Assembly (NCBI GenBank): GCA_947489685.1
Contig: CANLEM010000003.1
Location: 496,001 to 560,000 of the forward strand
Reading direction: 5' to 3'
Length of the DNA stretch: 64,000 bases
Source: an uncultured Aquimarina sp.
Lineage (GTDB): Bacteria; Bacteroidota; Bacteroidia; Flavobacteriales; Flavobacteriaceae
Part shown: in pieces, positions 1-9,809 of the stretch
How the letters are laid out: every line of letters begins with the position of its first letter
Numbering within the stretch: the stretch's first letter is position 1
Program-made: the position numbers and the translations under genes
Notes under the pieces: model-generated
Databases searched by the model: none
The model's input: only the letters and a program-made list of their open reading frames with translations
What the model was told of the DNA's origin: nothing

Positions 1-98
1 GTGAGGATAACATATAGAGTTGACTTTTGTGATATATACCCATAAAGATAGGATTATCTCATTTTTGAACTGTATATATTCACTAAAATTTAAGATTG

Positions 99-3000
99 TT
101 AGTCTCCATTAAAGGCAAATCTTTTGATAAAAGGCTGATGATGTTTGAAAAACTCTATATTTTGATCAAGAATATCTTTTTTTGAGGATAGAGCTTTCTT
201 AAAACTTGTTTTTAATATTCTTAATTCGTCATTATCTTCAATTTTAATTGGGTTATCAAAATATTTAGACAGTTTATTTCTGCCAGCATACCCCTCAATA
301 AAGATTTCAAAAGAATTATATAATTTTTTGAATTTTCCGATCGGAATAGCCAATAATAAAAGCACCGTTAAGATTTCATGCTTATTCTTTTCTTTGGTAT
401 ATCCAAAATCTTCATGAGCTTTGATGATACGGTAAATATTTACGAAACGTTTGATCGCACGAGGACTAGAACCAATGATATCATACATCTCTTGTAATAA
501 TTCGATTTCGTCTGTAGATAATTGTAACGATTCTATAGTTTCTTTGGTTTCTATAAAATCGTTAGGGGCTATTGAAGCACTACCAATAGCTGATTTTCCT
601 ATGGTGAATTTTTCTTCTTTTTCTTCGGGATCATTAACTTTAGCAGGATCAATTTCATCAGCAGATACTAGAGGAGTATCCGTATCTGTTACTACATTTT
701 TGGGCAGAGGTTTTTCCTCGGCCAATGTTTTGAGCATGTATTTTACGCTGGTATCTTCGGCGGCTTTTAGATTGAAAGGAACCTGGAATATTTTTTCCAA
801 ATAACTAGAGGGGTCAATCATTTCCATATCCGTACTTTGGTTACTTTTTACGAATTGCATTTGATGTTTTTTGATCAATGCATTTTTTACCCATCTTGGA
901 TCTACACCAACAACAACAACGAATAAGGGATATGCCATGAGTAAATTTACGGCTTCGAGTACTTCAACAACACGCTCTTCTGGGCAACGATCCAGATCAT
1001 CTATGTATAAAATAATACGTTGCAGAGGCCTCTCGAATTTATCTCTAAATTCTTCGACTTCCATATTTTCGATATTATTTTTTAATTCTTCATGGTGATC
1101 GGTAAATAGATTACTTAAAATCTCAAAATCCTTTCGGATGATAGAAATAAGTCCTAAGTGCTTTTCATATTCTTTGCTGGTAGACCTTTTTTCTATAAAA
1201 GAATGTAGCGCTTCTGTAGATAAAGTATTGTCTAATCTAAACTGGATTTCGGCTTTTTGTTCTGTAGTTTGATTAATCTGATGATTGATATCGATAATCT
1301 CTTCTTTAATTTGCTCAATCTCCATGGTAAGAGCCTTTTCACGTTGTGAAAACTGAAACAAAGCATCTTCCTTTTTAAGCTCATAATCTTCTTTAATTTC
1401 CCAGAAAGAAGCTACTAATGGTTGCAATTGTTTATAGGTCTTAACCCCTCTGCGATAAAAAGTACCAGCAACGGTAACTCCGTACCATATTTCGTTTGGA
1501 AAACTGAAGTTTGCCCACTGTGTTGTATTCGCAATATAGGCTAGAAGAGGAGGGACGCCAAGGATTATACCGAGTATAACAATAACCCAAATGATATTTT
1601 TTTGCCATTTACCAGCTCTAAAAAACACTTTTAAAAATGTAAATATAGATTTTGACTGATTATAGAGTTCTTCAGGAGTTTTCCAATATTCTTTAGGAAC
1701 AATTTCCGAAAATTGCTCTTTATTTTTTAAAATGGTAATGTTATTCTGAATTGCATTTTCGATGGTTTCTTCTACCTTAAATTCATCATTTACCTTTTTA
1801 AATAATTCGCTGATACTCGTATCCTCAATTTCGTCTATTTTTTCTTTTAATTTTTGGGCAATAGTATCTCTTTCTGTCTTTAAGCTTATTAATTGGGCAT
1901 CTATAACATCTTTTTTCCTTTCTAATTCGAGTAATTCAGTATTGGTTATGTTGAGCTTATTAGTAAGTACTTTTTCGATCTCATTTTTATAACTATCTCC
2001 GGCAGAATTATCTTGAATATATTGATTTAGGCCGTCGAATATCTTAGTAATGATTCCGGCCCAAAGATTGGCATCCATATATGACCATGCGTTAAAATGC
2101 ACATGTGCAATACCTTCGCAAAACCTTTCTTCGGGATTTGTTTGCGATAAGAGTTTGATGCGCTCTTTAAGCTTTCGCATAAAAAAACTTTTACCAGACC
2201 CCCATTTTCCGAAAAGCGCAATGGCCAAAGGAGGTGTAAAGCTTTTGGCAGCAATTACACGAGCAAATGCCGATATATCTTTTGAAATATTAAGATGATC
2301 AATCCCAGAATCGGCATCACTTACCAAACCAGCGATAGTAGTAATCTTTGTGACCGATGTAATGGTGTCCGAAACTTCTTTGAGAGCCACCAAGGTATCT
2401 GGTTCGATATGAGAAAGTATGATGGCTATGTCCTTTTGTTTTGGATCAGTAATCGCTGCTCTGTAATGCCCTAAGTTTTCTAAATTTATCTGCAAGTTTT
2501 TAATCTTCCAATCTACCAATAAACCTTTACCATCATTTTTGTTTTCGGTTACAATACCAAAACCTTTTATTCTAAGATAAGATTTACGGTTTTGCCCATA
2601 AGTAGATTTTAAAATTAGTATATCTCCAGGATCTATATCATTTATAAGTTTGGTATACCTGTCATCTTCATGACCATTCTGCCATACACTTTGTTCAAAA
2701 AATCGCTGAGTTTGATCCTCGGTACCCTTGTTCCAGGAAGAACCTGCCAAATAAAATGATCCAGAATGGGCTTCAATAAACTCTTCGTTTTCGAGATATG
2801 GACCCATAGGAGTTAATACATTTAAATTTTCTAAATCTAAATCATTAACAATACTATCAACTTTATTTTTTAGTTTGGTTTGTTGTTTTTGCTGTACATT
2901 TTTGCTTGGTTTAATAGCAGAGACGGGGTCGTCGTTTTGCGCTTGAACAGATTTAAGCAAATCTCTACCTTCTTTAGTTTTGGATAAAGAAATTATAAAT

Positions 3001-3437
3001 CGAACTTGCAATTCTTGGAGCTGAGACCCAAAACTTTCAATCACCGAACTTGTAATAGTATAACTAATAGGTACCGGAATCTTGGCGGCGCCTGTACCCA
3101 TTAATGCCATCCACAAGGTTTTGGAAGCACAAGAATTAAGGTAATTGTCCATAGCCCTGGAAAAATTTTGCCTTAATGCATCTGTAGGTTTGTTTTTTCT
3201 ATCAATAGTAACAACAAAAATAATGGGTTTTTTCCCTTTTTGTTCTAACCAATCATATCCTTTTTCAAGATTAAGATTGCCAAGAACTTTTTCATCATAT
3301 CCAAATGCCCTAAGTACAGATTGATTAAGAGGTCCGGGATTACCATAATCATCTATAGATGCAAAGGCGATATCTGCTTCATTAGGAGATATATGTATGC
3401 CAAAATTTAATAAGGAAGCAATATTTGCTGATTCCAT
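99..3437 (-). CDS. KAP family P-loop NTPase with N-terminal macro-like and PUA/EVE-like domains
   Basis: A 1112-residue protein of the KAP (Kidins220/ARMS and PifA) NTPase group, whose prokaryotic members are membrane-linked and often sit in phage-exclusion loci. Visible: Walker A GKWGSGKS at 410-417, Walker B IILYIDDLDRC at about 808-818, a hydrophobic membrane segment at about 613-637 inside the NTPase insert, and Glu/Lys-rich likely coiled coils at about 490-545 and 685-735. Residues 225-310 resemble the PUA/EVE-like module seen in McrB-type proteins (FYLAGSSW, DQTQRFF, GDILILKSTYG, GIVTENKNDGK, LLVDW). Residues 1-155 carry a macro-domain-like stretch (LWMALMGTGAAKIPV). The NTPase family is clear; the two N-terminal domain calls are inference from motifs. 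It stands alone, with no obvious partner in the window. A defence role is possible but not shown. Confidence 0.8.
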   Translation of the reverse strand: MESANIASLLNFGIHISPNEADIAFASIDDYGNPGPLNQSVLRAFGYDEKVLGNLNLEKGYDWLEQKGKKPIIFVVTIDRKNKPTDALRQNFSRAMDNYLNSCASKTLWMALMGTGAAKIPVPISYTITSSVIESFGSQLQELQVRFIISLSKTKEGRDLLKSVQAQNDDPVSAIKPSKNVQQKQQTKLKNKVDSIVNDLDLENLNVLTPMGPYLENEEFIEAHSGSFYLAGSSWNKGTEDQTQRFFEQSVWQNGHEDDRYTKLINDIDPGDILILKSTYGQNRKSYLRIKGFGIVTENKNDGKGLLVDWKIKNLQINLENLGHYRAAITDPKQKDIAIILSHIEPDTLVALKEVSDTITSVTKITTIAGLVSDADSGIDHLNISKDISAFARVIAAKSFTPPLAIALFGKWGSGKSFFMRKLKERIKLLSQTNPEERFCEGIAHVHFNAWSYMDANLWAGIITKIFDGLNQYIQDNSAGDSYKNEIEKVLTNKLNITNTELLELERKKDVIDAQLISLKTERDTIAQKLKEKIDEIEDTSISELFKKVNDEFKVEETIENAIQNNITILKNKEQFSEIVPKEYWKTPEELYNQSKSIFTFLKVFFRAGKWQKNIIWVIVILGIILGVPPLLAYIANTTQWANFSFPNEIWYGVTVAGTFYRRGVKTYKQLQPLVASFWEIKEDYELKKEDALFQFSQREKALTMEIEQIKEEIIDINHQINQTTEQKAEIQFRLDNTLSTEALHSFIEKRSTSKEYEKHLGLISIIRKDFEILSNLFTDHHEELKNNIENMEVEEFRDKFERPLQRIILYIDDLDRCPEERVVEVLEAVNLLMAYPLFVVVVGVDPRWVKNALIKKHQMQFVKSNQSTDMEMIDPSSYLEKIFQVPFNLKAAEDTSVKYMLKTLAEEKPLPKNVVTDTDTPLVSADEIDPAKVNDPEEKEEKFTIGKSAIGSASIAPNDFIETKETIESLQLSTDEIELLQEMYDIIGSSPRAIKRFVNIYRIIKAHEDFGYTKEKNKHEILTVLLLLAIPIGKFKKLYNSFEIFIEGYAGRNKLSKYFDNPIKIEDNDELRILKTSFKKALSSKKDILDQNIEFFKHHQPFIKRFAFNGD

Positions 3438-3994
3438 CAGTATGTATTTTTTATAGTTTACTCATAAACAAAAAACACTGTTCGTTGTTTTTTATAAAGA
3501 AGTAATTAATAATGGCTGACGATCTAGAATTTGATTCAAAAATGAGATCTCATTTTCGAAATTCAAACAGGGGTAACATAGGTTAAATATAGAATTATTA
3601 ACCCAGTTTACAAACCACAATAAGTGCTTTTTAAAAAAAGTACCTTGTTTATACAAGATACTTTTTCTAGAACTTGGCTAATTCAAATTATATCTAAAAA
3701 ATTTGCCAATCCGAGAACATTAATACTTTTGACCGGAAATGAGATAGTATTAATGTACAAAGACACATGTTCTAATCGTTTTACTCGAATTGGCATTTCT
3801 TATGACATGCTATGCTTCAAAAAAAATTAATATGGCTTATATTAATTATGCGAATCAAAATTATCGTATTATCAAGGTTTTTAAAAGGGTTTTATAGCTT
3901 GTATTATTAGGGTGAATACCCTTTTTTGAAGCTTGTTAAAAACTTACTTTTATTTTTACAGAAAATTGTGATTTCTTTGCCGTTGGGAAAAAAT
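3438..3994. other. Intergenic region between divergent genes
   Basis: About 560 AT-rich bases separate the minus-strand KAP gene from the plus-strand gene at 3995. A 5-bp GC-containing hairpin followed by a T-run (AGGGT-GAAT-ACCCT at 3909-3922) looks like a weak terminator. A 68-codon reading frame at 3624-3830 has no recognisable features and I do not call it. Nothing else is supported here. Confidence 0.5.
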
Positions 3995-4573
3995 ATGCAA
4001 TTGGAAGATCAAGAAAAAGAACAAAAAAAGATATATACACGATATAATTTCTTTAATAAAACATATTGTGTGTTTAGAGGAGCATCTCTGCGCGAAATCG
4101 CACGAAGAAAACCTAATTACCGTAGTGAATCTGGAAGTACATATTATTATACAAAGCATGGTGTATACAGAATGTCTAATCATTGGGGGAGAGCGGCAAA
4201 ATGTCAATGGCGCTTAGTGTCGGATTTTCCGGCAGAGATCGATGATTTAAGGTTGGGATATGCAGATTGGGTAGATTTTAGAGAAAACCTCGATCCCGAT
4301 GTCGATGCATATTATATTTCTGTAGACTTTGATAGCAATAAAGTAAGCTATATGCATAAAGATAATCCAAATTATGATCAAACCGCGGTATTACGTTCTG
4401 CAGATGCTACGCGAAAATTAATTAAACAAATTAAAAATTTATTAGAAACTCATAAATGGGCAAAATACTATGATTATGATGATCTTGATGAATTTAGACA
4501 AGAAGTTGTAACAAGGTTAATCAATAGTAATATTTCGTTAAATGAATTAAGAAGAGAATTGGTAGACTATTAG
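3995..4573 (+). CDS. Hypothetical protein (192 aa)
   Basis: I do not recognise this family. It is a soluble, charged protein with an aromatic-rich N-terminal half (YYYTKHGVYRMSNHWGR and KCQWRLV, which look like a conserved core) and an acidic C-terminal helical tail. There is no signal peptide and no membrane segment. A longer in-frame start (TTG at 3926) exists, but it lies directly after a hairpin and T-run, so the ATG at 3995 (MQLEDQEKE) is preferred. It ends 8 bp before the end of the convergent pirin gene. No function is assigned. Confidence 0.6.
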   Translation: MQLEDQEKEQKKIYTRYNFFNKTYCVFRGASLREIARRKPNYRSESGSTYYYTKHGVYRMSNHWGRAAKCQWRLVSDFPAEIDDLRLGYADWVDFRENLDPDVDAYYISVDFDSNKVSYMHKDNPNYDQTAVLRSADATRKLIKQIKNLLETHKWAKYYDYDDLDEFRQEVVTRLINSNISLNELRRELVDY

Positions 4574-4581
4574 GTCGATTC

Positions 4582-5454
4582 TTACTCGGGTAGAGGAACA
4601 TAAGTATTATCATTTTCCACCTTTGGAAATTCTTTATTTTTCCATTTATTTTTGGCAAGTTCTATCCTATCCTTATCGGTAGCTACAAAATTCCAGTAAA
4701 TAAAACGTTCTTCAGGAAAAGGTTGCCCTCCAAACAAAATAATATGGGTGTTTGTTTGTAACACGACCGAGCAACTATCCTCAGTTTTGGATATGAGCAT
4801 ATTTCCATGCTCAATATTATCTCCACAGGCTTTAATAGCACCTTTTACAATACATATTCCGATTTCTCCCTGCAATTCACCTTTAATTTTTAGTTCATAT
4901 CGATTGGTAGTTTTTATTTCGATCATAAACAGTTCAGAATGAACAGGAACAGGAGATGTTTTACCATAGCCCGTACCGGCGATAAGACATAACTGCGCAC
5001 CTTTATCCTCCCAACTTGGTAGTTCATTCCTATCGATATGATGAAATTCAGGATCGATTTCTTCTAATTCTTTAGGTAAAGCAATCCATATTTGATATCC
5101 ATGAGCCGTAAACTCTTCACCGTTTCTTAAATCTACCGGGGTTCGTTCGGTATGAGTAACTCCTTTTCCTGCTACCATCCAATTAACAGATCCAGGAGAA
5201 ATACGCTGATATGTGCCCATACTATCTTGATGAATCAATTCCCCTTCGAGCATGTATGTAAGTGTAGATAAGCCTATATGTGGGTGTTGATCTACATCCA
5301 TATAATGTCCCTTTTTTATGGTTGCAGGTCCCATATGGTCTATAAAAATAAAAGGACCTACCATTCTTTTTTTCCTGAAAGGAATTAACCTGCCTACCAA
5401 AAAATCACCTATATCACGACTTCTTTCGGGGACAATCAAATATTCATTAGACAT
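4582..5454 (-). CDS. Pirin family protein
   Basis: A 290-residue bicupin of the pirin family. The N-terminal cupin shows the pirin signature: RPF-like start region, GPFIFIDHMGPA, then DQHPHIGLSTLTYMLEGE with the metal-binding His residues and the Glu of the first cupin, followed by HTERTP. The C-terminal half is the second, usually metal-free cupin (KGELQGEIGICIV, ILFGGQPFPEE). Pirins are cytosolic metal-binding proteins; bacterial ones are linked to quercetinase activity or redox sensing, but the substrate cannot be told from sequence. Monocistronic, facing the hypothetical gene at 3995. Confidence 0.9.
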   Translation of the reverse strand: MSNEYLIVPERSRDIGDFLVGRLIPFRKKRMVGPFIFIDHMGPATIKKGHYMDVDQHPHIGLSTLTYMLEGELIHQDSMGTYQRISPGSVNWMVAGKGVTHTERTPVDLRNGEEFTAHGYQIWIALPKELEEIDPEFHHIDRNELPSWEDKGAQLCLIAGTGYGKTSPVPVHSELFMIEIKTTNRYELKIKGELQGEIGICIVKGAIKACGDNIEHGNMLISKTEDSCSVVLQTNTHIILFGGQPFPEERFIYWNFVATDKDRIELAKNKWKNKEFPKVENDNTYVPLPE

Positions 5455-5677
5455 AAAGGAAGGTTTAAATGGTTCTTTTTTTAAAATTAAAGATTTTAAA
5501 AGAACATAACGTTAAATAAATACTAAGTTAGATTTGTGCATTAAAAAATCCTGTTTCTTAGTCGTATAGTTACTCAAAATTATCTTGTTAATAAGTACAC
5601 AGCTTTTACTCCAAAATAATTTACTATCTTTTCATTCGTTATTACAAAACTAACAACTTCAACCTTTAAACCTACTC

Positions 5678-6994
5678 ATGGAAATTTTTTCTTCGTACAA
5701 CGTTATTATTGGGATTTCACTAACCATTATTTTATCATTTATATTTAATGGTATTGCAAAAAAAACAAATGTTCCTGCGGTACTTATGTTAATAGTATTG
5801 GGGATTATTTTACAATACATTCTAAAAGCTTTTGGAGCGGATTCTAATGCGTTTTTACCTCTGCTCGAAGTGTTAGGAATTGTTGGTTTAATTATGATCG
5901 TGCTCGAGGCAGCGCTCGAATTAGAATTAAAAAGTGATAAACTTATGCCTATCCTTAAATCCATGGGGGTAGCTTTAATTGGTTTGGTAGCCTCAACCTT
6001 TATAGCTGCTGTAATTCTTAAGGCATTAATAAAAGGGATGACCATGCAATCTGCCTGGTTATATGCTACACCATTATCGATATTATCAAGTGCTATTATT
6101 ATCCCAAGTGTATCGGGATTGTCGGATAGCAAAAAGGAGTTTCATATTTATGAAAGTACATTTTCAGACATTTTGGGGATTATGCTTTTTTATTTTTTGG
6201 CAGGAAGATTAAATCCTGCCGAAGATGCTGGCGTTGGAGGGTTCTTTTTAAATTTAATTTTAACAATTGTGATCTCGCTAGTTGCGAGTTATGCGATTAT
6301 TTTGATTTTTCAGAAAATTAAAAGCCAAGTAAAACTATTCCTATTAATTGCTGTTTTATTGCTATTGTATGCTTTAGGAAAGAAGATGCACTTATCTTCA
6401 CTTATAATAATCCTAATATTTGGACTTGTGATAGCCAATATGAAGTTGTTTTTTCAAGGACAATTAAGACAGTACTTAGATTTTGAAAAAGCAAAACATA
6501 TATATCACGAATTACATGTTATTACCGCTGAAACTGCTTTTGTGGTTAGAACATTGTTTTTTGTGATATTTGGAATCACTATCGTGTTATCTTCTTTGTT
6601 GAGTTTAAAAGTAACACTTATTAGTATTTTAATATTAGTTTCTATCTACGCTATACGATATGGGTTATTGCGTCTTTTTATGGGGAAAGATATATTTCCT
6701 CAATTGTTTATTGCACCCAGAGGGTTAATTACCGTTCTTTTGTTTTATGCGATCCCCGCAGAAGCAATGGTCGAAGGTTTTGAGCCCGGAGTTTTATTAT
6801 TTGTTATTATTGGTACTAGTTTAATCATGACCTGGGGGATGATACGAGATAAAAAGAAAAATCCCGTGGCGATTGAAGAGACAGGGGACCAACAAAACAA
6901 TATTGAAGAAACAGAATATTTTATCAATAACACAACAGATTTAAGTGATATTGAGAATCCTAATACATCTGAAGGACAGCAATTAGAAGAATGA
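5678..6994 (+). CDS. Cation:proton antiporter (Na+/H+ exchanger family)
   Basis: A 438-residue polytopic inner-membrane protein with about a dozen hydrophobic segments spanning residues 8-390, followed by a polar acidic tail (about 395-438). The fold and motifs fit the monovalent cation:proton antiporter superfamily (Na_H_Exchanger domain), for example NVPAVLMLIVLGIILQY near the N-terminus and APRGLITVLLFYAIPAEA near the C-terminus. The expected role is exchange of Na+ or K+ for H+. Its stop codon overlaps the start of the WYL regulator at 6991 (ATGA), so the two are translationally coupled. Ion specificity cannot be inferred. Confidence 0.88.
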   Translation: MEIFSSYNVIIGISLTIILSFIFNGIAKKTNVPAVLMLIVLGIILQYILKAFGADSNAFLPLLEVLGIVGLIMIVLEAALELELKSDKLMPILKSMGVALIGLVASTFIAAVILKALIKGMTMQSAWLYATPLSILSSAIIIPSVSGLSDSKKEFHIYESTFSDILGIMLFYFLAGRLNPAEDAGVGGFFLNLILTIVISLVASYAIILIFQKIKSQVKLFLLIAVLLLLYALGKKMHLSSLIIILIFGLVIANMKLFFQGQLRQYLDFEKAKHIYHELHVITAETAFVVRTLFFVIFGITIVLSSLLSLKVTLISILILVSIYAIRYGLLRLFMGKDIFPQLFIAPRGLITVLLFYAIPAEAMVEGFEPGVLLFVIIGTSLIMTWGMIRDKKKNPVAIEETGDQQNNIEETEYFINNTTDLSDIENPNTSEGQQLEE

Positions 6995-7695
6995 AAAGAC
7001 TTCATCGATTAACAGCTATATTAGTTAAGTTACAATCCAAAAAGATTGTACAGGCAGCAGAACTGGCCGATAAATTTGAAGTAAGTCTACGTACGATTTA
7101 CCGAGACATGCAAGCGCTTACAGATGCTGGTGTACCTATAGGTGCCGAGGCAGGTACTGGGTATTTCCTGGTTGATGGATATTCGTTGCCACCAGTAATG
7201 TTTACCGAAAAAGAAGCCAACGCCTTACTTACGGCCTCTAAGATTATAGCAACAAATAATGATCAGTCTTTGATTAATGAATACCAAGAGGCAATTGATA
7301 AGGTGATTGCCGTACTTAAAACTACACAAAAAAAGAAATTAGAAATCCTTGATCAAAGAGTATTTACCTATAATCGTAAAGTTGCTCACCCTAGTAATAC
7401 TTTGTCTGTTATTCAACAGGCAATCACAGATTTTAGAGTACTTGATATTCAATATACCAAGGCTACAGAAGAGTTTAGTAAAAGGCATATAGAGCCGTTA
7501 GGGGTATATTTTACAAACAATACTTGGATCCTGATTGCGTATTGTAGATTACGTAAAGATTATCGAGAATTCAGAACGGATAGGATTCTTAAACTCATAG
7601 AAACTCAAGAGATTTTTCCGCCTCAACAATTCACTTTAGAGGATTACTATAACAGAAGATTACACCAATATAGAACAAATACTTCTTCTCAATAA
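6991..7695 (+). CDS. HTH/WYL-domain transcriptional regulator
   Basis: A 234-residue YafY-type regulator. The N-terminal winged helix (about 5-60) reads RLHRLTAILVKLQSKK, then AAELADKFEVSLRTIYRD, the usual HTH_11 start of this family. The WYL-domain region spans about 130-215 (DIQYTKATEEFSKRHIEPLG, then WILIAYCRLRKDYREFRTDR, with the conserved FRTDRI). WYL domains bind small ligands or nucleic acid and tune DNA binding. It overlaps the antiporter gene by 4 bp, so it probably controls that operon or responds to the same stress; this is inference. Confidence 0.88.
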   Translation: MKRLHRLTAILVKLQSKKIVQAAELADKFEVSLRTIYRDMQALTDAGVPIGAEAGTGYFLVDGYSLPPVMFTEKEANALLTASKIIATNNDQSLINEYQEAIDKVIAVLKTTQKKKLEILDQRVFTYNRKVAHPSNTLSVIQQAITDFRVLDIQYTKATEEFSKRHIEPLGVYFTNNTWILIAYCRLRKDYREFRTDRILKLIETQEIFPPQQFTLEDYYNRRLHQYRTNTSSQ

Positions 7696-7754
7696 AAACT
7701 ACTGACATAGGGTTGTCATATACCAGTTTTAGCTTTGATGTTAAATTATTTTTC

Positions 7755-8147
7755 ATGAATAAATTAATGCTAATCCTTATGGTAAACTTACTTTTTAATT
7801 GTACCACAAAACAAGATCAAGAACTTATGTCAATCAAAACAGAACCAGGCGTTGTAGAAATTGTATTATTTGAAGCAAATCCCGAATATACACAACAAGA
7901 TGTACAAAAAGCTTTGGCTTCATTAAATGATATTCTAAAACTGTATTATGGATTTGTACAAAGGACTACAGCAAGGAGTGGAGAAGGAAAATATATTGAT
8001 ATCGTATATTGGACTGATATGGAATCAGCCCAAAAAGCTGCAGGTGATATTTTAAAAAATGAAAAAGCATCTTCTATTTTTAGTGTTATTAAATCAGAAT
8101 CTGTACAGATGTATCATTTTGAGACTTTTAATCAGTTTGGAGAATAA
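7755..8147 (+). CDS. Small lipoprotein, possible dimeric alpha/beta-barrel fold
   Basis: A 130-residue predicted lipoprotein. The ATG at 7755 gives a signal peptide ending in the lipobox LLFNC; an upstream in-frame TTG at 7713 would bury the signal peptide, so 7755 is chosen. The mature part has a beta-alpha-beta pattern (VEIVLFEANPEYT, DIVYWTDMESAQKAA, then MYHFETFNQF) reminiscent of antibiotic-biosynthesis-monooxygenase-like dimeric barrels, but this is a fold guess and no active-site residues can be named. It follows the WYL regulator by about 60 bp on the same strand. Confidence 0.6.
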   Translation: MNKLMLILMVNLLFNCTTKQDQELMSIKTEPGVVEIVLFEANPEYTQQDVQKALASLNDILKLYYGFVQRTTARSGEGKYIDIVYWTDMESAQKAAGDILKNEKASSIFSVIKSESVQMYHFETFNQFGE

Positions 8148-8393
8148 ATATTATAGACGTATTAAAAGTTAATCACCTCATTTTTTAAATAGTTTTTGTA
8201 TCCTACTATGCATGTGATTTGAGAGAAAAAGTATTTAGGTTATAGAATATAGAATTTTGGAGTTATTTTTTTATTAAATTATTATTAATACTGCTTCTTT
8301 TTGTGATAATTACTGCGTATTTGTACTAGGTTTTTTATAGTTTTAAATGATTTTTTAATCAAACCAATAGTACAATAATATTGCAGATTTTTA

Positions 8394-9809
8394 ATGAATA
8401 TTCTTCACATAAGTTTTGAGTGTTATCCAATTGCAAAAGTTGGTGGCTTAGCCGATGTTGTTGGAGCTCTTCCAAAATTTCAACATGATTTAGGCCTTGA
8501 CACTAATGTGGTAATGCCATTTTATAATACTTCGTTTATAAAAGCAGCCGAGCTAGCAGTAAAAGATGAAGGAACAATATCATTAGGCGATATTTCTTAT
8601 ACGTATGAAATAAGAGAGTTATCTTCTCCAAACATTGGATGTAATGCATACTTAGTTTATATACCTAATCTGTTGGATAGGCCCGAGGTATACGGTCATG
8701 AGGATGATACCGAACGATTTATTGCGTTTCAATTAGCTGTATTAGATTGGCTTAATTCAAGCAAAGAAGTACCCGATATAATTCATTGTCATGATCATCA
8801 TACTGGTTTAATTCCATTTTTAATTGCTAATGCGTTTCAATATCAAGACTTAAACAATATTCCCACGGTTTTTACGATACATAATGCTCAGTATCAAGGT
8901 CAAATATCTTATGATAAACTGCATTATCTACCTGATTTTGATAAAAATAAAATAGGATTATTAGATTGGGATCAGCAAATTAATCCACTAGCTTCTGCTA
9001 TCAAATGTGCTTGGAGAGTGACTACTGTTTCTCCTAGTTATATGGAAGAACTTCAAAATATGGCGAATGGACTTGAGGGGTTACTTCGTCATGAAAAGGC
9101 AAAATGCCAAGGCGTATTAAATGGTATTGATACAAAATCCTGGGATACCGAAACCGATACTATGTTGATCGAAAATTACAAGATCAGCGATGTAATTTCA
9201 AAAAGAATAAAGAATAAAGAGTGGTTGTGCGACGAATTTAATTTGGATATCAGCAAACCTCTTTTCTGTTTTATAGGTAGGTTAGTATATGAAAAAGGAG
9301 CCGATTTATTACCGGATATAATAGAAGAGTCATTGCGTTCAAATGATATTAATATGTTGATGTTAGGCTCAGGGAATAAAGAAGTTGAAGAACGTTTAGA
9401 ATCCCTAAAGGATACTTTTTTGGGACGCTATCACATGTATACGGGATATAATGAGAAATTATCACACATAATATATGGAGGAGCAGATTTTTTACTAATG
9501 CCCTCAAGAGTAGAACCATGTGGCCTTAATCAAATGTATGCGCTTAGATATGGTGCTATTCCTATTGTAAGAAGAACAGGAGGTCTTAAAGACACCGTAA
9601 TAGATATAGGAGATGATGGCTTTGGAATATGCCATAATCAGGCTACAGTACAAGATGTATGCTATTCAATACGAAGGGGAGTAGCATTGTACGCAGATCA
9701 AAAAAAATACAGGGAAATACAAAAACAAATAATGAAAATTGATCATTCTTGGACTCGATCGGCAAATCAATATGTAAACATTTATAAATCCCTAATTATT
9801 TTAACATGA
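8394..9809 (+). CDS. glgA: Glycogen synthase (ADP-glucose type)
   Basis: A 471-residue GT5 glycosyltransferase that transfers glucose from ADP-glucose to the non-reducing end of alpha-1,4-glucan. The N-terminal starch-synthase catalytic domain begins MNILHISFECYPIAKVGGLA with the KVGGL ADP-glucose loop. HCHDHHTGLIPF and FTIHNAQYQGQ are family motifs. The C-terminal GT-B half shows FIGRLVYEKGADLL and the nucleotide/acceptor region PSRVEPCGLNQMYALRYGAIPIVRRTGGL (quoted here in halves: PSRVEPCGLNQMYA and GAIPIVRRTGGL). Length is normal. It overlaps glgC by 4 bp, so the two are co-translated. Confidence 0.96.
   Translation: MNILHISFECYPIAKVGGLADVVGALPKFQHDLGLDTNVVMPFYNTSFIKAAELAVKDEGTISLGDISYTYEIRELSSPNIGCNAYLVYIPNLLDRPEVYGHEDDTERFIAFQLAVLDWLNSSKEVPDIIHCHDHHTGLIPFLIANAFQYQDLNNIPTVFTIHNAQYQGQISYDKLHYLPDFDKNKIGLLDWDQQINPLASAIKCAWRVTTVSPSYMEELQNMANGLEGLLRHEKAKCQGVLNGIDTKSWDTETDTMLIENYKISDVISKRIKNKEWLCDEFNLDISKPLFCFIGRLVYEKGADLLPDIIEESLRSNDINMLMLGSGNKEVEERLESLKDTFLGRYHMYTGYNEKLSHIIYGGADFLLMPSRVEPCGLNQMYALRYGAIPIVRRTGGLKDTVIDIGDDGFGICHNQATVQDVCYSIRRGVALYADQKKYREIQKQIMKIDHSWTRSANQYVNIYKSLIILT

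Noticed and set aside
3624..3830. 68-codon frame in the gap after the KAP gene
   Set aside because: No start signal, no family motif, low-complexity composition and no context.
5659..6132. Antisense frame (157 codons) opposite the antiporter start
   Set aside because: Its composition (Ile/Asn-rich) is that of a complement of membrane-helix codons; no family features.
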